A DNA stretch of 64,000 nucleotides from Sedimenticola selenatireducens (GCF_007625115.1 NZ_VMNH01000004.1:301277-365276), one strand, 5' to 3'; shown: positions 1 through 9,379, counted from the stretch's first letter. Program-made: numbers and translations. The notes: generated by a model not told the origin, from the letters alone.

Positions 1-2220
1 GTCATGGGCTCCCATGGACTCGGACGTCACACCCTGGTGCATGAAGCCCTTATCAAACAATCGATGGATGCACCCTGCCCGCTCGACTGGTGTTATGTCG
101 CGAACTTCCAACACCCAAACAACCCCACAGCGCTTGGTATTCTGGCGGGTACCGGACGTAAATTGCAACGTGATATGGCTCAGCTGATTGATAACCTGAT
201 CCAGGCCATACCAGCAGCCTTTCGTGGCGATGAGTACCAACGACGCGCCAAAGAGATCCAGGAAGATCTCAGCCAACGCGAACGAGAAATGGTGAAACGC
301 CTTGGAGAAAAGGCGGAAGGACTGGGCATCACCCTGATGCAAGGCCCTACAGGTTTTACCCTAGCCCCTTTTAAAGAAGGAAAGATGCTCTCAACGGAGC
401 AATTTGACGAATTACCGGAAGAAGAGCAGAAGAAGCTGAATGAAGGTCTTGAAACGATAAAAAAACAGCTCAAAGAGACGATGAGCCACATACCGGAATG
501 GCAGCGCGAGATGCAACAGCGGTTCAGTAAACTCAATCGAGAGACGATGGAGTTGACCGTCACAGAATTCATGGCGGAGCTGGAAAAGGAGTATCAGCAG
601 GATGAAAAAATCAGTGCCTATCTGACTCATATAAAACAAGACATTATTGAAAATGTTGATCAATTCCGGCTGGCAGGCGAGTCTGAAGAACACAATGTCA
701 CGGCACTTGATCCGGGGTTCACCCGCTATCGCGTCAACGTCCTGGTAGACAATGCAGATACCTTGGGGGCCCCCGTCATCTTTGAAGACAATCCGACCTA
801 CCAGAATCTCTTGGGACGTATTGAACACCTTGCACGCATGGGCACCTTGCAGACAGATTTCACCCTGATCAAGTTGGGTGCCCTGCACCGAGCCAATGGT
901 GGCTATCTTATTCTGGATGTGGAAAAAGTGCTGACCAACCCATTTGCCTGGGATGGCTTGAAACGCGCTATCAAGTCGCGCGAAATACGTATCGAGTCCC
1001 TTGAACGGCAACTCAGCCTGATCAGCACCATCTCGTTAGAACCTGAACCGATTCCAATGAATCTGAAAGTTGTCCTGGTAGGCAGCCGGGAACTGTTCTA
1101 TCTACTGAAAGAGTATGATCCAGAATTTGGATTACTGTTCAAGGTTGCCGCAGATTTCTCAGAACGATTCCCGCGGGACGACAATAATGAACTGCTGTAC
1201 GCACGGCTGATTGCCACGTTGCAGAAACGCGAAGGGATTCGTGACATCACGCGCGATGGTGTTGCCCGGATCATCGAGCACAACAGTCGCCTTGCCCAGG
1301 ACGGGGACAAAATATCGCTGCATATGAGCACCCTGCTGGATCTTTTACAGGAGGCCAATTACCACGCCGAGCAACAAAAAGAAAACAGGATCAGACAGAA
1401 AGATGTTGATGCGGCTATCGAGGCTCAGACATTCCGCGGCAACCAATATCAGCAACAACTCCAAGAGGCCATTCAAAAAGACATCATCAAGATTGAAACC
1501 AAAGGCGTGCAACTTGCTCAAGTGAACGGACTCTCATACTTGCAACTGGGCGATCATACTTTTGGGGCACCCACCTGTATCAGTGCAACAGCCCGTATCG
1601 GGGGCGGTGAGTTTATCGACATTGAGCGGGAAACCAAACAAGGCGGCCCAATTCACTCAAAAGGTGTATTGATCCTCACTTCTTACCTGGGGCAACGCTA
1701 TGCAAAAAATCAACCACTTTCAATGACTGCCAGCCTGGTATTTGAACAAACTTACGGCCAAATTGAAGGGGACAGTGCCTCAGCTGCCGAACTTTGCGCG
1801 ATACTCTCTGCTATTGGCGATATACCAATCAAACAGTCATTAGCCATAACCGGCTCAATCAATCAACACGGCGAGATGCAGGCCATTGGCGGAGTCTGCC
1901 AGAAGATTGAGGGATTTTTCGACATCTGCAAAGCCAGGGGTCTCAGCGGTGAACAAGGGGTCATCATCCCCCTTTCCAACGCAAAAGATCTCATGTTGAA
2001 ACAGGAGATTATTGAGGCGAGTGCCGCAGGGCTGTTCCATATCTTTGCAATAAAGCACGCAGAAGAAGCGATGGCGTTACTCTCTGGCCTGCCCGCAGGC
2101 ATACCTGATGAAGAGGGCATCTATCCAGAAGGGACATTCAACTTTCTTATTCAGGTCAAGTTGGCAGAGTGGATTGCACTTCGCCTACACTATGCGGGGG
2201 CCAGCATGAAAGAGGAATAA
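1..2220 (+). CDS. Lon-like AAA+ serine protease (LonB-type), 5' partial
   Basis: ATP-dependent protease-like protein of the family that joins a divergent AAA domain to a Lon-type Ser-Lys protease domain. The frame is open to the window edge, and the Met at base 4 lies inside the P-loop region, so the N-terminus (probably some tens of residues) is missing. The visible P-loop is GSHGLGRHT, with Arg where the Walker A Lys normally sits. A coiled-coil stretch lies at about residues 65-200. The protease domain fills the last ~200 residues: the catalytic Ser is in GDSASAAE (about residue 593, counting from the Met at base 4) and the Lys in GGVCQKIEG (about residue 634). A DNA-binding HhH gene follows after 42 bp, probably in the same operon. 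The protease assignment is strong; the substrates are unknown. Confidence 0.9.
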   Translation, partial: VMGSHGLGRHTLVHEALIKQSMDAPCPLDWCYVANFQHPNNPTALGILAGTGRKLQRDMAQLIDNLIQAIPAAFRGDEYQRRAKEIQEDLSQREREMVKRLGEKAEGLGITLMQGPTGFTLAPFKEGKMLSTEQFDELPEEEQKKLNEGLETIKKQLKETMSHIPEWQREMQQRFSKLNRETMELTVTEFMAELEKEYQQDEKISAYLTHIKQDIIENVDQFRLAGESEEHNVTALDPGFTRYRVNVLVDNADTLGAPVIFEDNPTYQNLLGRIEHLARMGTLQTDFTLIKLGALHRANGGYLILDVEKVLTNPFAWDGLKRAIKSREIRIESLERQLSLISTISLEPEPIPMNLKVVLVGSRELFYLLKEYDPEFGLLFKVAADFSERFPRDDNNELLYARLIATLQKREGIRDITRDGVARIIEHNSRLAQDGDKISLHMSTLLDLLQEANYHAEQQKENRIRQKDVDAAIEAQTFRGNQYQQQLQEAIQKDIIKIETKGVQLAQVNGLSYLQLGDHTFGAPTCISATARIGGGEFIDIERETKQGGPIHSKGVLILTSYLGQRYAKNQPLSMTASLVFEQTYGQIEGDSASAAELCAILSAIGDIPIKQSLAITGSINQHGEMQAIGGVCQKIEGFFDICKARGLSGEQGVIIPLSNAKDLMLKQEIIEASAAGLFHIFAIKHAEEAMALLSGLPAGIPDEEGIYPEGTFNFLIQVKLAEWIALRLHYAGASMKEE

Positions 2221-2262
2221 GGCCACTCATAACCTGTATCAAGTGATGATTAGGAGGCAACC

Positions 2263-3132
2263 ATGAGCAGTGAACTCAACAAAAGGATTGCCCAGAAACT
2301 GGATGAGATGGCTGAAATACTGGAGCAACAATCAGCCAATCCATTTCGTATCCGCGCGTATAGAAGAGCAGCAGAGACGCTGAATCAGCTGGAAAAAGAT
2401 GTCGGGGAGATTTTCAAGCAATCGGGTAGCAAGGGACTCATTGCTTTACCAAACATTGGTCAGGGTATCGCAACCACCATTGCCGAAATCATTCACACGG
2501 GCCACTGGTCTCAACTGGAACGCCTGCGTGGAAACCTGGATCCCATTCATCTTTTACAGACAGTTCCCGGCATTGGTGAAGAGCTTGCAAAGAATATCTA
2601 TCAGCAGTTGCATATTGACTCCCTGGAAGCCCTTGAAGTGGCTGCCTATAACAGCACACTTGACAGCACGAAAGGCATTGGTAAACGCAGACTGGCCGCA
2701 ATACGCGCTTCACTTACTGCCATACTTGGCCGCGCAAAAAGAACACATCAAGTCACCACCAGCACAGCGCCAAGCATTGCTCTTCTACTGGATATAGATC
2801 GCCTCTACCTGGAAAGCACGATAGCTGGAGCCTTGCCGCTGATTGCACCCAAGCGGTTTAATCCAACACATGAAGCGTGGCTACCGATCCTGCATACTGA
2901 CCAAGACGGCTGGCACTTCACAGCACTCTACTCCAATTCAGCGCTTGCTCATCAATTGAACAAACAGCGGGATTGGGTGGTCATTTACTTTTACGATGAC
3001 CACCATCAGGAAGGCCAGCATACGGTGGTCACAGAAACCCATGGCGACTTAAAGGGAAGACGGGTAGTGCGCGGCCGGGAAAGTGAGTGCAGTAATTTTT
3101 ACATTGAGCCATCAACAACATGTAAACAGTAG
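2263..3132 (+). CDS. Helix-hairpin-helix protein with PolX N-terminal-like domain
   Basis: 289 residues, preceded by a clear AGGAGG Shine-Dalgarno. Residues 1-160 resemble the N-terminal part of family X DNA polymerases: the 8-kDa-like segment (NPFRIRAYRRAAETL) and two HhH-type hairpins (LPNIGQGIA and VPGIGEELA), then a third GIGKRR turn. This implies DNA binding, perhaps at gaps or ends. The C-terminal ~125 residues do not show the polymerase palm or a PHP exonuclease domain, so it is probably not an active polymerase. It sits 42 bp behind the Lon-like protease and is likely co-transcribed with it. The function is unproven. Confidence 0.8.
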   Translation: MSSELNKRIAQKLDEMAEILEQQSANPFRIRAYRRAAETLNQLEKDVGEIFKQSGSKGLIALPNIGQGIATTIAEIIHTGHWSQLERLRGNLDPIHLLQTVPGIGEELAKNIYQQLHIDSLEALEVAAYNSTLDSTKGIGKRRLAAIRASLTAILGRAKRTHQVTTSTAPSIALLLDIDRLYLESTIAGALPLIAPKRFNPTHEAWLPILHTDQDGWHFTALYSNSALAHQLNKQRDWVVIYFYDDHHQEGQHTVVTETHGDLKGRRVVRGRESECSNFYIEPSTTCKQ

Positions 3133-3201
3133 TGAGTGGACTCATACTGCCCAGGTAAAAATCATAATTGTTTTACGTCAGTAGCCGATATAGATAGTTA
3201 G

Positions 3202-3501
3202 CTAGAGGTCAGTTGAGCGGATCAGAACCGATCCATCCTCTTCATAGGTATTACTTTCAATAAGCCTGCTTGCGGCCTCTTGTATAGCCATTCGATGTTG
3301 GGCTACGGATTGCATGGGGTCTTCGCGCGTGGCACCAAACTTATCAATCAAAATATCTAACGAAATTCGGCACAAAATGCGCTTTTTATCCACTTCAGCT
3401 GCAACAGTTGCCACTTTAGCAGTGGCATTCCAGCACTCTAATCGAGGGAACGAAACCTTTGTGCTTCCTGAAGCGGCTGATCCATGTCGGGTTAACTGCA
3501 T
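3202..3501 (-). CDS. DUF1488 family protein
   Basis: 99 residues, converging on the HhH gene. An AGGAG ribosome-binding site lies about 6 bases before the ATG. The sequence follows the DUF1488 pattern: a short N-terminal strand region with FPRLECWN, then ILCRISLDILIDKFGA, a helix with Q-H-R-M (about residues 70-75), and a C-terminal DGSVLIRSTDL. Members are small cytosolic proteins of unknown function, common in proteobacteria. Nothing in the context suggests a role. Confidence 0.75.
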   Translation of the reverse strand: MQLTRHGSAASGSTKVSFPRLECWNATAKVATVAAEVDKKRILCRISLDILIDKFGATREDPMQSVAQHRMAIQEAASRLIESNTYEEDGSVLIRSTDL

Positions 3502-3652
3502 ATTAACTCCTGTGTATTTTGATAAAATTGCGTTGTGATTTTAGGATTCGTCTACACACTCCTCCTCATTTGAGGAGGATAAAAAGGCGACATCAGCCCT
3601 CCCTGGAAGAGAGGGTTATCCCTTATCCCATACTGCCCCCAACCCCAAAAAC

Positions 3653-3784
3653 TCACCGTGTCCGATCATTACCAAGAAAAGGTGAAGAGGTCTCCTTCTT
3701 CGACTTTTTCGCGGCTCTTTTCTCCTGCAGTGTCATAGCTGGCTTTTTCTTCGCTTCTTTATTGCTCTGTTGTCCTTTACTCAT
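3653..3784 (-). CDS. Small lysine-rich conserved-type protein (43 aa)
   Basis: A short reading frame with an AAGAGG Shine-Dalgarno 8 bases before the ATG. The product begins MSKGQQSNKEAKKK and continues with a very basic, Ala/Lys/Glu-rich helix (EKRAAKKSKKE). This matches a recurrent pattern of tiny proteobacterial proteins that start M-x-K-G-Q-x-x-N-K-E-A-K-K-P. No function is known to me. The charge suggests nucleic acid or ribosome association, which is inference only. It lies behind the DUF1488 gene on the same strand but has its own spacing. Confidence 0.6.
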   Translation of the reverse strand: MSKGQQSNKEAKKKPAMTLQEKRAAKKSKKETSSPFLGNDRTR

Positions 3785-4508
3785 GGTGCATACCTCTTAC
3801 GGATTGTCTTGTTTCAGTCGGCCAATCTAGGCCAATACTCACTCCGAGGACGGTAATAGTGCATCCCGTGAAAATTGTTGGCATTCGGTCACAATACCGC
3901 CGCACGCAGTTCTCTTTGTAACATTATCGAGAAAAAAGTGACGGTTTTCGGCTCTATCACTGGTGATTTCATAACCGCTCAAGGCAGTTCGCGACTGCCG
4001 ATTGATGGCGTAATCTCGAATACAGCGCGGTTAAGAGTAATCATTTCAGGCTTTATCTGCCGGATTATCTGTGTCACCTGTCCTTCGGAGGTAACAGCAT
4101 GTTTTGCCATCAGAGAGGGGGGATATAGGTCCAATATAGCTTAATGAGCCTATAATAGCTGCTTTATTTTCTCACCATAAGGCAAGTGAACGGATTAGCA
4201 GAATAGTCTTACCATTCTTGACAGCCCCCTATAGAAGCGTTTCTGCCATCTTGTTTATTGCATCAAGAAGCTTACATTCATGGCAGCTTTATGAATCGCT
4301 AGGACTTACCAAGATTGTTGATATAATCGCCGTTGGTAATGAGGTTGTGGGATGATTTGCTGAGCCGATAATCAATATTGGACTTTCATTTAGGCTGCAG
4401 TGCCTTGTTAACCGTGCATCAGTCTAGCCAATGATTACACCCATAAAAGCCAGCCGTTTTGTAATGAACAAACAAAAAAATAACTGACCAAGTATTTTAT
4501 AGTTAAAC
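3785..4508. other. 724-bp stretch with no supported gene
   Basis: AT-rich intergenic DNA between the small Lys-rich gene and the acyltransferase. Short open frames occur on both strands (for example 3875-4144 on + and 3979-4110 on -), but none has a good ribosome-binding site and a recognisable product. A TATAAT hexamer occurs near 4320. I cannot tell decayed coding DNA from plain spacer here. Confidence 0.4.
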
Positions 4509-5489
4509 ATGAACCCAGCAAATAATAGCCCAGATTTGCCATCCGTCGAAAAAGGCGCAAAAAGCTCGCTCATCTATGACACTCGATTTAAGTCACACTA
4601 TTTATTGCCTAAATACTGGTCTACCTGGATCTTAGTATTGCTTTTATTTGTTGTCTCACGCCTCCCCGCCTCTGTTCAGGATACACTCTCGAATAAGCTG
4701 GGGGACCTGATGAGAAATTCAAATAAAAAGCGTCAACATATCGCACGCACAAATATTGAATTATGCTTCCCAGAGCTTGAGGCGGCAAAAAAAGAGGCCA
4801 TTCTAAAGAACTGCTTTCAACATTACGTCAGAAGCATGCTGCATTATGGCCTTATATGGTGGGGCTCAAAGACACAACTTAAAAAGCGTATCTTGATTGT
4901 AGGCGAAGAGAATATCGAACGTTCACTGGCCAATAATCGTGCCATTATTTTCATGACGGCCCATAGCATGGGGCTTGAGGCCGCAGTATCTGCAATAACA
5001 ATGAGACTCCCCATAACGGGTCCATTTAATCCCATGAAAAACAAACTGATAGACTGGTTTGTCGCCAAAGGTCGTGCGCGCCATGGCACGTTGATTTACA
5101 CCCGAGACTCTGGCTTACGACCAATAATAAAAGATGTGCGTGCTGGTTGCGCCATGTTTTACTTGCCGGATGAAGACCTGGGTAAAGAGCGCTGCATTTT
5201 CGCCCCATTTTTTGGCCAGCAAAAAGCCAGTGTTCCTGTGTTAGGCCGGTTATCAAAAACATGCAAAGCGGATATTTTGCCCTGTATCTCCTGTTACGAT
5301 GAGGAAACTCGACAATATCAGGTACATGTTTTACCGGCGATTAAGGATTTCCCCCAGGGGGATGATTTTGAAGATACGGTATTAATGAACCAATCACTTG
5401 AATCGATTATCCGGATATGCCCATCTCAATATTTATGGATAATGAAAATGTTTAAAACCCGGCCTGATGGCGCTGCCAATTTGTATTAG
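4509..5489 (+). CDS. LpxL/HtrB-family lipid A acyltransferase-like protein
   Basis: 326 residues with one N-terminal membrane helix (about residues 38-55), then the LPLAT acyltransferase fold. The catalytic signature is HSMGLE (H152, E157), the HX4E version of the family HX4D/E motif. Further family signs are NIELCFPEL near the N-terminus, PFNPMKN, the LPDEDLG block, and the C-terminal QYLWIMKMFKTRPDG. Members add a secondary acyl chain to Kdo2-lipid IVA at the inner face of the cytoplasmic membrane. There is no strong Shine-Dalgarno and no lipid A neighbour, so it may be an accessory paralogue. The acyl specificity cannot be read from the sequence. Confidence 0.88.
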   Translation: MNPANNSPDLPSVEKGAKSSLIYDTRFKSHYLLPKYWSTWILVLLLFVVSRLPASVQDTLSNKLGDLMRNSNKKRQHIARTNIELCFPELEAAKKEAILKNCFQHYVRSMLHYGLIWWGSKTQLKKRILIVGEENIERSLANNRAIIFMTAHSMGLEAAVSAITMRLPITGPFNPMKNKLIDWFVAKGRARHGTLIYTRDSGLRPIIKDVRAGCAMFYLPDEDLGKERCIFAPFFGQQKASVPVLGRLSKTCKADILPCISCYDEETRQYQVHVLPAIKDFPQGDDFEDTVLMNQSLESIIRICPSQYLWIMKMFKTRPDGAANLY

Positions 5490-5803
5490 TCAGTGTCTTA
5501 TCAAAATTTGGACCTCACCGCCAGATTGCGCACAACCCTCTCATTTTAATTTAACTACACTCTATTCCATCACTGTAAGGTGACTCTTTGTGAACTGAAA
5601 CGCCCCGCTTGGCTTTAAAACAGTTAAGCTTAACGGGCAAAGAAAAGTAATTTTGTTCTTATTCGTCAGCATATAGATAAGCATACATTCTCTGTGTTTT
5701 CACGCTACCTAATACTGGCTACTATCACATCTCCTATAAAATGGTGTACCCATCATCTGATACGGTAGATCACTAGATATCAGTGATACAACAAGGAGGA
5801 TGT
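5490..5803. other. 314-bp intergenic region
   Basis: AT-rich spacer between the acyltransferase and the DUF4399 gene. It presumably carries the promoter of the latter. I see no gene, repeat or clear terminator in it. Confidence 0.4.
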
Positions 5804-6229
5804 ATGCATTTGATTAAGCAAACTTTACTTTTCATAGCCGTTATATACTCCAGCATGGCTATCGCCAACGAGATGCCCAGATCGAAATCGCCTACAGGCG
5901 CATCTGTGTATATCGTGTCACCAACGAATGGCTCCACAGTATCCTCGACCTTCACCGTAATCTTTGGGCTTAAAGGCATGGGCGTGGCGCCAGCAGGTAC
6001 TGAAAAAGAGGCTACCGGACATCATCATCTGTTAGTCGACGGCAAGATGATGCCACCTCTTGATCAACCACTCGGAAAGGAGATCAAGCATTTTGGTGCC
6101 GGACAGACAGAAACGGAACTCACACTGAGCCCAGGACCGCATACCTTGCAGCTGATACTGGGAGACAAAGGCCATATCCCTCATGATCCGCCAGTGGTTT
6201 CGCAGATAGTAACTATTAATGTGCAGTAG
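5804..6229 (+). CDS. Exported DUF4399 protein
   Basis: 141 residues from the ATG at 5804, which follows an AAGGAGG Shine-Dalgarno; an ATG-less extension upstream is unlikely. A signal peptide (about residues 1-22, ending SMAIANE) targets it to the periplasm. The mature part matches DUF4399: a VYIVSPTNGSTV strand, the HHHLLVDG motif near the middle, an LGKEIKHFGAGQTET loop, and the C-terminal GPHTLQLILGDKGHIPH. The family is small, periplasmic and of unknown function; the clustered His residues suggest metal binding, which is inference. It is monocistronic and ends in a strong stem-loop. Confidence 0.8.
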   Translation: MHLIKQTLLFIAVIYSSMAIANEMPRSKSPTGASVYIVSPTNGSTVSSTFTVIFGLKGMGVAPAGTEKEATGHHHLLVDGKMMPPLDQPLGKEIKHFGAGQTETELTLSPGPHTLQLILGDKGHIPHDPPVVSQIVTINVQ

Positions 6230-6242
6230 ATAAGTTAAAGAT

Positions 6243-6275
6243 ACGTCCACTGCCTGAACATTAAGCAGTGGACGT
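6243..6275. terminator. Strong stem-loop after the DUF4399 gene
   Basis: Perfect 11-bp inverted repeat (arms 6243-6253 and 6265-6275, ACGTCCACTGC) with an 11-nt loop, between convergent genes. There is no clear T-run, so it may act as a bidirectional mRNA end or stabiliser rather than a textbook intrinsic terminator. Confidence 0.55.
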
Positions 6276-6317
6276 AAGCGACAAGCTCTATTGAATTACC
6301 AAAGACAGTACTCTGGT

Positions 6318-6668
6318 CTAGTGAAGTTCTTTTGCCTCTCTCAACAGGATTTGATCGGCATCCAGCGAGGCTATAGTCACATCCGGTTGATCCGGAATTT
6401 CACCACTTAATTGCAATGCGAGATAACGCATACAACAGACACGAAGGAACGAGGTAAAATTCCCCAAGTCATGGCCGGCGTCTATAGACTCGTGATAAAG
6501 CCGGGTGATCATTTGCGGGACATTCATCCCATCTCGCTGAGCAATCTCTTCCAGCGTGCTCCAAAAATAGTTCTCCAAACGCACACTGGTCACCATGCCA
6601 TCAATCCTTAATGACTTGGTACTACTGACCCAGTTATTCGCATTTGCATTGATGAAAAGTTTGCACAT
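6318..6668 (-). CDS. Ribbon-helix-helix domain protein (RHH_4 type)
   Basis: 116 residues. The N-terminal MCKLFINANANNW is followed by TKSLRIDGMVTSVRLENYFW, a ribbon-helix-helix strand and first helix, then LEEIAQRDGM and a second helix; FTSFLRVCCMRYLA completes the pattern of the RHH_4 family. Such proteins bind DNA as dimers through the beta ribbon (TSVRLE). It stands alone, convergent with the DUF4399 gene. No partner or target is evident. The Shine-Dalgarno is weak. Confidence 0.75.
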   Translation of the reverse strand: MCKLFINANANNWVSSTKSLRIDGMVTSVRLENYFWSTLEEIAQRDGMNVPQMITRLYHESIDAGHDLGNFTSFLRVCCMRYLALQLSGEIPDQPDVTIASLDADQILLREAKELH

Positions 6669-6777
6669 AGTTATCTCTGCAGGAAGTAGGATTTTGGTTT
6701 GATAGGCCTACACGCCCACCAAACCATCAATGATCTACCCTAGTTATAGTAGTCAGTCTGGAAATATTGCAAGCTGA

Positions 6778-7350
6778 CTATCGCTTATCAAGCAAATCCA
6801 TAAATTGTGCAAGCCAGGCGGGATGCGCAGGCCAGGCAGGTGCAGTGACCAGATTACCATCCGTTACTGCCGCATCAATAGCAATTTCAGCGTATTCACC
6901 ACCTGCCATTTTCACCTCTGGCATACAGGCTGGATAGGCCGAACAACGCTTACCTTCCAAGACACCGGCAGTCGCTAATAGTTGCGCCCCATGACAAATT
7001 GCGGCGACTGGCTTATTCTCAACAAAAAAGTGTCGCACCATGGCATTCACTTTCTCATTCAGACGTAAGTACTCGGGCGCACGCCCACCTGGTATTACCA
7101 GCGCATCATAGTCCGCAGGATTAATCTCATCAAAACTGGCGTTGAGCGTAAAGTTGTGGCCTCGCTTCTCGGTATAGGTCTGATCACCCTCAAAGTCATG
7201 TATTGAAGTCGCGACAGTATCACCGCTTTTTTTGTCAGGGCATACCGCATGTACTGTATGACCCACGGCCTGAAGTGCCTGGAATGGCACCATCGTTTCG
7301 TAATCTTCCGTAAAATCACCCGTGATCATCAGAATTTTTTTATTTTGCAT
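6778..7350 (-). CDS. DJ-1/PfpI family protein
   Basis: 190 residues from the ATG at 7350, chosen because AGGAGG lies 7 bases ahead of it. It has the class I glutamine amidotransferase-like fold: [13 protein letters not shown] with the conserved Glu (E18), [13 protein letters not shown], and the nucleophile elbow AAICHGAQ (C119-H120). Members include YhbO/PfpI-type glyoxalase- or deglycase-like stress proteins and isonitrile hydratases. The cytosolic location and catalytic Cys are clear; the precise reaction is not. It is monocistronic, about 110 bp upstream of the RHH gene. Confidence 0.88.
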   Translation of the reverse strand: MQNKKILMITGDFTEDYETMVPFQALQAVGHTVHAVCPDKKSGDTVATSIHDFEGDQTYTEKRGHNFTLNASFDEINPADYDALVIPGGRAPEYLRLNEKVNAMVRHFFVENKPVAAICHGAQLLATAGVLEGKRCSAYPACMPEVKMAGGEYAEIAIDAAVTDGNLVTAPAWPAHPAWLAQFMDLLDKR

Positions 7351-7436
7351 ATCACTGCCTCCTATTGGTAATCGAGCCTGCAGACTAGCAGTTCGCTGCA
7401 CCCAGGAGGTATTAAGCGACTACTACATAAAACCTT

Positions 7437-7646
7437 ACTCTTAGGAGAGTGGCACTTACTTAAGCTCAAATGTAGGGTGGGTTAGCGTTTTTTGCGTAAC
7501 CCACCAAGCGTTGCGTAGCAACACAAGTCGTTTGTTTAAGGTGTGCCTGACGGCACGGTTGGTGGGTTACCGCGCAAACAACGCGCCTAACCCATCCTAC
7601 ATTGGATACGAATCTGCTTAAGTAAGTGCCATTCGACTCTTAGAGT
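7437..7646. repeat. REPIN/MITE-like double palindrome
   Basis: A 210-bp non-coding element with nested symmetry. The outer inverted repeats share 16 identical bases, TGGCACTTACTTAAGC (7450-7465 and 7616-7631), inside longer imperfect arms. The inner arms are two REP-like palindromes in inverted orientation, each of the form GTAGGGTGGGTTAGCG...CGTAACCCACC (about 7471-7506 and 7559-7602). The whole can fold back on itself like a REPIN. REP palindromes with the same GTAGGGTGGG start recur at 18013, 19200, 19852 and 21463. The flanks 7351-7436 and 7647-7852 show no gene; the latter must hold the promoter of the regulator at 7853. Confidence 0.75.
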
Positions 7647-7852
7647 TATTTTACTCCACTGGCATTTTCAATCTACACCATCATAAAGATCCGTCATAAA
7701 GCAGAATTTCACTAAACCCTCACCCTTGAGTCATGCTTCCAAGCCTAAGAATAACCCTATATGCTTAGTGCGAAGCCGATCTGTTGACAAAGTATCACTC
7801 TGCATAATCAACGTTTGGCCTATCTGGAAAGATACCTGCAAGGATATTCAGC

Positions 7853-9379
7853 ATGATAATTCGTTTTGCCGACATGGAGATCGACACCGAGCGCTATGAA
7901 TTGCGCAGGAAAGGCGAGCGAATCGCGATTGAACCATTGGTGTTTGACCTACTGGTCCATTTTGTAACACACCCAAATACTGTTTTCAGTCGTGACGATC
8001 TTATTGAAGTCGTATGGAGCGGGAGAATCGTATCCGACTCAACGGTGGCAAGTTGTATTAAGTCCGCTCGAAAGGCATTAGGCGATAGTGGTAAACGGCA
8101 GATATATATCAAGACGTTACAACGACGTGGCTTTCAGTTTATTGGCATAATCGATAAAGACCAAGAGCCGTTTGCAGCACAAACCCGTAAATCGACAGCG
8201 CTTCGAGCAAAATATATCGAACCTTCGTTAATTGTTCTGCCCTTCAAAGCTATAACTGACCATCCTGCCATACATGTCTTCGCTGAAGGGCTGGTAGCCA
8301 ACCTGGACGCGATACTGAATCGTATCCCCCTTTTACGTATCAGCTCACCAGCCTCCAGCTACGCTGATCGTGATGTTGCGCCGACCGCTCGAATAATCCA
8401 TGAAGAAACGGGTGTTGATTATGTGCTTGAAGGTAATGTGCAAACACTTGATAATCAAATCAGAACAAACATCCAATTGGTAGACGCCAAATCTGGGTTT
8501 CGATTGTGGGCGGGACAATTTGAACAGCCACAGAATGATAATAAAGGCAATATGGACAGTGCCGTTATAGCTATCATTGCTAAACTGGAACCACAATTAA
8601 ATCGCGCCATTTATAACAGCGTTAGAACCAACGAAGATGAGCCAAGCGCGCAAGCGTTATATCTCGAAGCCAGCGGTATTCTGGCACTGAAGGGTTGGCA
8701 CATAGACACGTTCTCAGAAGCGGCCGACTTGCTACGTAGAAGCGCAGCACTCGACATGGATTTCGCCTTGGCGCCCGCTTATTTATCCTTGATTTTGGCA
8801 TTAGGTCATCGCGTTGGACTGCTGGGTGAACGGGAGCAGACAAGGGAGGAAGCCATTCAAGCGGCCGAGCTTGCACTGCAACTGGATAATATGGATTCGA
8901 CCGTATTGGGCTTTGCCGGCTGCGCGATGGCCGATCTTGGCCTGGTTAGCCGCGCCCTACCTATACTCAAGAATGCCGTTGAACTCAATCCAAACAACGC
9001 CCAAGCCTGGGCCGCACTCGGCTCCGCTTGCCTGATCGATAACAACCCGGAACTCGCCGTTACTTACCTGACTCGTGGGATTGACATGAGCCCACTGGAT
9101 AATCGTCTAGCCGTATGGGAAGCGCTTCTGGCGTTGGCGTTGATGCTCACTCATGAGCTGGAGGCTGCTCAGGCTCGGGCGGAGCTTGCCTGTCAACGGG
9201 ATGATCGAACCTACTTATCACGTGTAGTACTCGCTGCTGTATTGCTGTGCCGCAGAATGCCCGAAGCCGCACAACAGGCGCTGGCTGAAGCTTACAGGAT
9301 CAAGCCCGACCTTTCAGACACAGAGATAGATGCGCTGATTACCGCCAAATTGGGAAAACAGTTACGGGCACTATGCTAA
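7853..9379 (+). CDS. Winged-helix (CadC/ToxR-type) regulator with TolB-like and TPR domains
   Basis: 508 residues. An OmpR/ToxR-type winged helix fills residues 1-100 (FDLLVHFV, FSRDDLIEVVWSGRIVSDSTV, YIKTLQRRGFQFIG). Residues ~120-235 resemble the TolB-N/FlgO-like domain of CadC-type proteins (SLIVLPFKAI...FAEGLVANLDAIL, VDYVLEGNVQ). The C-terminal ~250 residues are TPR-like helices. No membrane helix joins the domains, so unlike CadC it appears wholly cytosolic. It lacks a receiver domain. The methyltransferase and OsmC genes follow on the same strand and are plausible targets, by position only. Confidence 0.82.
   Translation: MIIRFADMEIDTERYELRRKGERIAIEPLVFDLLVHFVTHPNTVFSRDDLIEVVWSGRIVSDSTVASCIKSARKALGDSGKRQIYIKTLQRRGFQFIGIIDKDQEPFAAQTRKSTALRAKYIEPSLIVLPFKAITDHPAIHVFAEGLVANLDAILNRIPLLRISSPASSYADRDVAPTARIIHEETGVDYVLEGNVQTLDNQIRTNIQLVDAKSGFRLWAGQFEQPQNDNKGNMDSAVIAIIAKLEPQLNRAIYNSVRTNEDEPSAQALYLEASGILALKGWHIDTFSEAADLLRRSAALDMDFALAPAYLSLILALGHRVGLLGEREQTREEAIQAAELALQLDNMDSTVLGFAGCAMADLGLVSRALPILKNAVELNPNNAQAWAALGSACLIDNNPELAVTYLTRGIDMSPLDNRLAVWEALLALALMLTHELEAAQARAELACQRDDRTYLSRVVLAAVLLCRRMPEAAQQALAEAYRIKPDLSDTEIDALITAKLGKQLRALC

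Noticed and set aside
412..1011. 199-codon minus-strand frame inside the Lon-like gene
   Set aside because: Shadow of the protease coding sequence; no signal of its own.
3519..3830. 103-codon plus-strand frame
   Set aside because: Antisense to the small Lys-rich gene; Pro-rich then hydrophobic with no site for initiation.
3979..4110. 43-codon minus-strand frame (MAKHAVTSEGQ...)
   Set aside because: No Shine-Dalgarno and no known family; reads plausibly but cannot be supported.
3875..4144. 89-codon open frame in the intergenic region
   Set aside because: No ribosome-binding site, no recognisable motif, and unnatural Arg/Ile/Cys content; probably chance.
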